A DNA stretch of 64,000 bases, from NCBI GenBank assembly GCA_964606895.1, contig CAZSHX010000010.1, positions 1 through 64,000 of the forward strand, written 5' to 3'. The stretch comes from CAZSHX01 sp964606895 (GTDB lineage Bacteria > Bacteroidota > Ignavibacteria > Kapaibacteriales > UBA2268). This document shows, piece after piece, positions 60,328 through 64,000 of the stretch. Below the pieces are notes generated by a model. It was not told the DNA's origin. It did no database searches and saw only the letters and a list, made by a program, of their open reading frames with translations. Made by a program: the position numbers and the translations under genes. The stretch's first letter is position 1, and the number at the start of each line of letters is the position of its first letter.

Positions 60328-63141
60328 ATGAGACATTTTAAAAAAAATAAGAGATACTATTTAATCGGATTTTCCCTGCTGTGCTTTGCAGTATTTATTT
60401 TTGTCATGCTGAAGACAACTTTACCGTTGTTTGCTCAAGACAATAATCAGTGTCTGGATTGCCACTCTGACCCAACAATCACCATGTTGAAAAAAGGGAA
60501 GAATGTGTCATTGACAGTAAAAAAGACTGCATTGTCCCATTCAGTTCACGCAACAGCGAAATGTGTTCAGTGCCATGTCGGGTATAATCCGGACGACCTG
60601 CCTCACAGCACGGTTAAAAAAGTACAATGCGGCGGTTGTCATAAAACAGAACAAGGCTTATACAATGAATGCAGACACGGCAAAGCCTATGCCAAGGGCG
60701 ACCCTTTGGCACCGACCTGCCAGACTTGCCACGGCTCGCACGACATTGTTGCAAATAAAGACAAAACATCACCTGTTTATCCGTTGAAAATTCCGCAATT
60801 ATGCGGCAAATGCCACAGAGAAGGTTCTCCGGTACAACTTCAACGCAATATTTCTCAGTCGCATATTCTTGAAAATTACACAGAGAGTATTCATGGAGAA
60901 GGTTTGATCAAAAAAGGATTGGTTGTTAGTGCTCAATGTGCTTCCTGCCATTCTCCCCATAGAATTCTTCCTCATACTGATCCACGTTCGACCATAGCAA
61001 GGAAGAATATCGCCGCAACCTGTACAAAATGCCATGCGGCTATTGAACAGGTTCACAAAAAAATTATTAAAGGCGAATTATGGGAGAAAGAAGCAAAGGT
61101 ATTACCTGCATGTATTGATTGCCACCAACCCCATAAAGCAAGAAAAGTTTTCTACGAAGCTAATTTTGCCGATGCCGGTTGCAAAAAATGCCATGAAGAC
61201 CATTCGCTAAAAGGAAAAGACGGCAAATCTATGTTTGTTAATTCCAACGAAATAACAAACTCCACACATACCAAAATTGCATGTTCACAGTGCCATACAG
61301 ATGTTAATCCTTCGCATACCAGACCTTGTGATAATATTCAGAAAAAAGTTGAATGTGCTTCGTGTCATGCAAAGGTCGGCGATGATTACAAGCAAAGTTA
61401 TCACGGTATGCTTGTTAGCAGAAATGATAAAAATGCACCATCATGTTCAGATTGCCATGGTACTCATGGTGTATTGAAAAAAAGCAATTCCAAATCTCCT
61501 GTTTTTTCATTGAACATTCCTGCTTTGTGCTCCAGATGCCATCAGGAAAATAAACCTGCAACCAGATTCTATCAAATGAAAGAGCATCAGATTGTAAATA
61601 ATTACCGCGAAAGCATCCACGGAAAAGGATTGCTGATGAGCGGTCTGACCGTTACGGCTACTTGTGCCGACTGCCATACAGCCCACAAGGGACTGCCGCC
61701 TGACAATCCGAAATCCAGTGTTAATCATAATAATATATCAGCTACTTGCGGAAATTGCCATTTTGGTATAGCTGAAGCATTCGATAAGAGTGTTCACTCT
61801 CCAAATGTAACAAAAACAGATAAAAAACTTCCTGTTTGCAATGATTGCCACTCTGCCCATCAGATTAAAAGAACCGATGCAAAAGGTTTCCGCCGCGAAA
61901 TTTTAAATTCATGCGGTAAATGTCATAAAGAGATTACTGAAACTTATTTCGATACTTATCACGGTAAGGTGTCACGTCTTGGCTCTACAAAAGCCGCAAA
62001 GTGCAATGACTGTCACGGTTCACATGATATTCTGCCTGCGGACAATCAAAAATCGCATCTATCCAGAACGAACATTGTACAAACTTGCCAGAAATGTCAT
62101 CCTAATGCAACTAAAGGATTTACGAAATATTTGACTCATGCAACGCACCATGATTCTAAAAAATATCCTCTTCTTTTCATTACTTTCTGGGGTATGACCT
62201 TATTGCTTTTGGGAACATTTGCATTGTCATTCCTGCATACCTTAATGTGGCTACCCCGCTCACTTCAGATGCGAAGGAAAATGAAACTGTTCCATGTTGA
62301 GCATCCCGAGGTAGAGAATGAACTTCGTTACACCAGATTTTCAGCTCTTGAAAGGTCTATGCACTTTGTGATGATAATCAGTTTCCTGAATCTTGCAATC
62401 ACAGGTCTGGCAATTAAATTCTCATATACTCCATTGGCAGGATTTCTTGTCAGGGTTTTGGGCGGAACTGAAAATGCCGGATTTGTTCACAGAACCGGAG
62501 CAACATTCCTGTTCATGGTATTCATCATGCACGTTATTGATCTGTTCCGCAAGAAAAAAACACATTTTAAATCATGGAAAGATATGCTTTTCGGACCTGA
62601 TACAATGATTCCAAATAAAAAGGACTTGCAGGACGCAATCGGTTCAATCAAATGGTTCCTAAATAAAGGTCCAAGACCAAACTACGGCAGGTGGACTTAC
62701 TGGGAAAAATTTGATTACTTTGCAGTATTCTGGGGAATTTTTGTTATCGGCTTTACCGGTTTGACGTTATGGTTCCCTGAATTCTTCACGAATTTCATGC
62801 CGGGGTGGCTTCTTAACGTAGCGACAATAGTTCATAGCGATGAAGCATTGCTTGCCGCAGGATTTATCTTTACGGTTCACTTTTTCAATACACATTTCAG
62901 ACCTGAGAAATTCCCGATGGATACGGTTATCTTTTCAGGACAGATGACAATTGATGAATTGAAATTTGACAGACCTGCCGAGTACGATGAATTAGTTAAA
63001 AACGGCACTCTTGAGAAATTCCTCAGAGCACCATTCTCGCCTGCTTTGATGAAAGTACTCAGAGTTTTTGGCTGGGCGGCACTTACGATTGGTTTGTGTG
63101 TCGTAGGTTGGATTATCTATTCGATGGTTTTCGGTTATTAA
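60328..63141 (+). CDS. 19-haem cytochrome c fused to cytochrome b (CbcL-like)
   Basis: The 937-residue protein has an N-terminal membrane helix (residues 11-33), nineteen CxxCH sites between residues 42 and 591, and a C-terminal cytochrome b domain (613-937) with helices around LLFITFWGMTLLLLGTF, MHFVMIISFLNLAITGL, TGATFLFMVFIMHVIDLF and AALTIGLCVVGWIIYS. The haem region contains an internal duplication: about 131-240 and 373-478 share SPV..L.IP.LC..CH...SIHGEGL/ SIHGKGL and A.TC..CH. The architecture is that of CbcL of metal-reducing bacteria but with roughly twice its haems. It presumably exchanges electrons with quinones and a long periplasmic haem chain. Confidence 0.93.
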   Translation: MRHFKKNKRYYLIGFSLLCFAVFIFVMLKTTLPLFAQDNNQCLDCHSDPTITMLKKGKNVSLTVKKTALSHSVHATAKCVQCHVGYNPDDLPHSTVKKVQCGGCHKTEQGLYNECRHGKAYAKGDPLAPTCQTCHGSHDIVANKDKTSPVYPLKIPQLCGKCHREGSPVQLQRNISQSHILENYTESIHGEGLIKKGLVVSAQCASCHSPHRILPHTDPRSTIARKNIAATCTKCHAAIEQVHKKIIKGELWEKEAKVLPACIDCHQPHKARKVFYEANFADAGCKKCHEDHSLKGKDGKSMFVNSNEITNSTHTKIACSQCHTDVNPSHTRPCDNIQKKVECASCHAKVGDDYKQSYHGMLVSRNDKNAPSCSDCHGTHGVLKKSNSKSPVFSLNIPALCSRCHQENKPATRFYQMKEHQIVNNYRESIHGKGLLMSGLTVTATCADCHTAHKGLPPDNPKSSVNHNNISATCGNCHFGIAEAFDKSVHSPNVTKTDKKLPVCNDCHSAHQIKRTDAKGFRREILNSCGKCHKEITETYFDTYHGKVSRLGSTKAAKCNDCHGSHDILPADNQKSHLSRTNIVQTCQKCHPNATKGFTKYLTHATHHDSKKYPLLFITFWGMTLLLLGTFALSFLHTLMWLPRSLQMRRKMKLFHVEHPEVENELRYTRFSALERSMHFVMIISFLNLAITGLAIKFSYTPLAGFLVRVLGGTENAGFVHRTGATFLFMVFIMHVIDLFRKKKTHFKSWKDMLFGPDTMIPNKKDLQDAIGSIKWFLNKGPRPNYGRWTYWEKFDYFAVFWGIFVIGFTGLTLWFPEFFTNFMPGWLLNVATIVHSDEALLAAGFIFTVHFFNTHFRPEKFPMDTVIFSGQMTIDELKFDRPAEYDELVKNGTLEKFLRAPFSPALMKVLRVFGWAALTIGLCVVGWIIYSMVFGY

Positions 63142-63163
63142 TTCAGTCTTGAATCGCAATATT

Positions 63164-63202
63164 TATCCCCTTATGAATCTGATTAATAAGGGGATATTTT
63201 TT
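63164..63202 (+). terminator. Terminator after the 19-haem gene
   Basis: TATCCCCTTAT and ATAAGGGGATA pair perfectly around GAATCTGATTA, then six T residues. It lies 22 bases after the stop of the cytochrome gene, ahead of the small membrane protein. Confidence 0.9.
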
Positions 63203-63251
63203 GTTATTGAGAATATGAGAGTGTCAACTAATAGATAGACAATGCTATTCC

Positions 63252-63470
63252 CTGAAAAAAACTATAACCATCATTCTGGCAACTATTAGCGGAATCATTT
63301 TGAACGGGATTCTGATAGCTCTTGGAATAGCCGCAGGTCAGAACTGGCATTTAGTTGACAAAACCATGGAGCTTTACGGGAACATTGTTTTTATTGTTGT
63401 TGCAGTCGTTGTCCTGTTCTTTGTTGCCAAATTCTTTTACAACAAACGAAAAGCAAAGAAAGCAGTATGA
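63252..63470 (+). CDS. Small two-helix membrane protein with apparent CTG start
   Basis: The frame encodes 72 residues: KKTITIILATISGIILNGI, LIALGIAAGQ as a first membrane helix, a short loop QNWHLVDKTMELYG, then NIVFIVVAVVVLFFVAKFF as a second helix and a basic tail NKRKAKKAV. Upstream the frame is open only to a nearby TGA, and contains no ATG, GTG or TTG before the CTG at 63252, yet the KK after CTG is a textbook start. So translation may begin at CTG, or an ATG has mutated. It follows the cytochrome terminator. It could be an accessory subunit of the electron-transfer complex; no family is recognised. Confidence 0.68.
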   Translation: MKKTITIILATISGIILNGILIALGIAAGQNWHLVDKTMELYGNIVFIVVAVVVLFFVAKFFYNKRKAKKAV

Positions 63471-63546
63471 TGTATTCTCCTGATTGCCAGTATATGATTT
63501 GGAATGTGATTAAAATGTATCAACGAACAGCGATAATGTAAGAAGT

Positions 63547-63581
63547 TGAACTTTCAACTTTCAACTTTTAACTTTCAATTT
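63547..63581. repeat. Degenerate AACTTTC tandem repeat
   Basis: Four to five copies of AACTTTC or near variants (AACTTTT) run in tandem in the gap between the small membrane gene and the last FISUMP gene. Their purpose is not evident. Confidence 0.45.
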
Positions 63582-63680
63582 CTTCTATTCCCCCATTCCC
63601 CAAAGAATTAATTTGGGTTTGTCAATAAATAGTTTATTTTTGCATGTATGAATTTATAGTAAAACTAAAAGAATTGAATT

Positions 63681-64000
63681 ATGAGTTACAAATTTTTAGT
63701 ATCTGTAATCCTTTCGGCAATTTTCTTTTGCTTTGCCTCGCTTTATTCGGCGGAGCCGCTGGTTAAATTCTATCTGAATGATGGAAGTACTAAGCAATAC
63801 AATCTCAGCGAGATTGACAGTTTGGGAGTTATTGACAAAAAGAATAATTATGTGATGAGAATTCATTACGATGATACTCTTATCGCATATTACCCGACTG
63901 AAATAATCGGAAGCATCAATTTTGAAAAAGATTCTTTAAAAAGGAAGATGTTAAATGTTTACATTTTTAATTATCCTAAAAGTTATGAATTATTTTATAT
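63681..64000 (+). CDS. FISUMP-family secreted protein, 3' truncated by the window edge
   Basis: The first 106 residues begin at ATG 63681 with a signal peptide (MSYKFLVSVILSAIFFCFASLYSA), then a region (LVKFYLNDGSTKQYNLSEIDSLGVIDKKNNYVMRIHYDD) nearly the same as residues 22-100 of the protein at 30408-31328. The FISUMP domain itself is outside the window. The DNA similarity to that copy is high, so these are recent paralogues. The frame continues to the last base with only two bases of a codon left. See the finding on the window ends. Confidence 0.87.
   Translation, partial: MSYKFLVSVILSAIFFCFASLYSAEPLVKFYLNDGSTKQYNLSEIDSLGVIDKKNNYVMRIHYDDTLIAYYPTEIIGSINFEKDSLKRKMLNVYIFNYPKSYELFY

Noticed and set aside
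54470..63470. Dissimilatory nitrite, sulfite or hydroxylamine reductase in the cytochrome block
   Set aside because: No catalytic subunit such as NrfA, octahaem reductase or molybdopterin enzyme is present; only electron carriers.

Overview
The window is AT-rich chromosomal DNA from a Gram-negative bacterium of the Bacteroidota/Chlorobi (FCB) lineage. I infer an Ignavibacteria- or Kapabacteria-like organism, but no rRNA or single-copy phylogenetic marker is present to prove it. The signs are: several secreted proteins ending in type IX secretion (T9SS) type-A sorting domains, FISUMP-domain paralogues, a TonB-dependent receptor, an OstA-like LPS-transport protein, LPS-sugar genes (gmd/fcl), frequent TTG/GTG starts, and many small palindromic repeats between genes.

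Layout. 1-12.4 kb: a truncated FISUMP protein, an orphan phage terminase large subunit, a DUF4160/DUF2442 pair, free-methionine-sulfoxide reductase, a lamin-tail secreted protein, YjbQ, WD40 proteins, a MoxR ATPase, an RNA polymerase omega-like protein, a MerR regulator and an OmpA-like protein. 12.4-20.1 kb: a MITE-like element, then an SPFH / Bax-inhibitor-1 / TPR run and two large secreted beta-propellers. 20.1-26.3 kb: a Fic gene flanked on both sides by 40-bp-phased palindromic repeats, a lipoprotein, fbp, and a phage-like switch (Mor-like gene divergent from an HTH protein followed by a separate S24 peptidase). 26.5-32.8 kb: an ASH-domain T9SS protein, a barrel protein, two FISUMP genes, a tiny HicB-like gene and about 1 kb of repeat-rich gene-free DNA. 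32.8-51.5 kb: mostly housekeeping and envelope genes (thioredoxin-like, HtrA, deformylase, OstA-like, glycosyltransferase, histidine kinase, HAD phosphatase, cdsA, mnmA, TonB receptor, gyrA, fcl, gmd, UvrD-type helicase). 51.7-63.5 kb: a cytochrome block. 63.7-64 kb: the start of another FISUMP gene.

The most notable system is the cytochrome block. CcmF (haem ligation) precedes an outer-membrane barrel carrying one CxxCH site, a Tat-type Rieske lipoprotein, a 13-haem membrane-anchored cytochrome, a cytochrome b/NapC-type fusion with seven c-haem sites, a 19-haem cytochrome fused to a second cytochrome b domain, and a small two-helix membrane protein that appears to use a CTG start. Together these encode 40 c-haem sites, two cytochrome b modules and a Rieske centre. 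I infer a quinol-linked electron conduit toward the periplasm or cell surface, resembling in principle the CbcL/ImcH plus porin-cytochrome systems of metal reducers; the substrate cannot be read from the sequence.

Second in interest are the palindromic repeats bracketing the Fic gene, the split repressor/Mor switch without phage structural genes, and a histidine kinase whose signal peptide reads in frame upstream but lacks a normal start codon.
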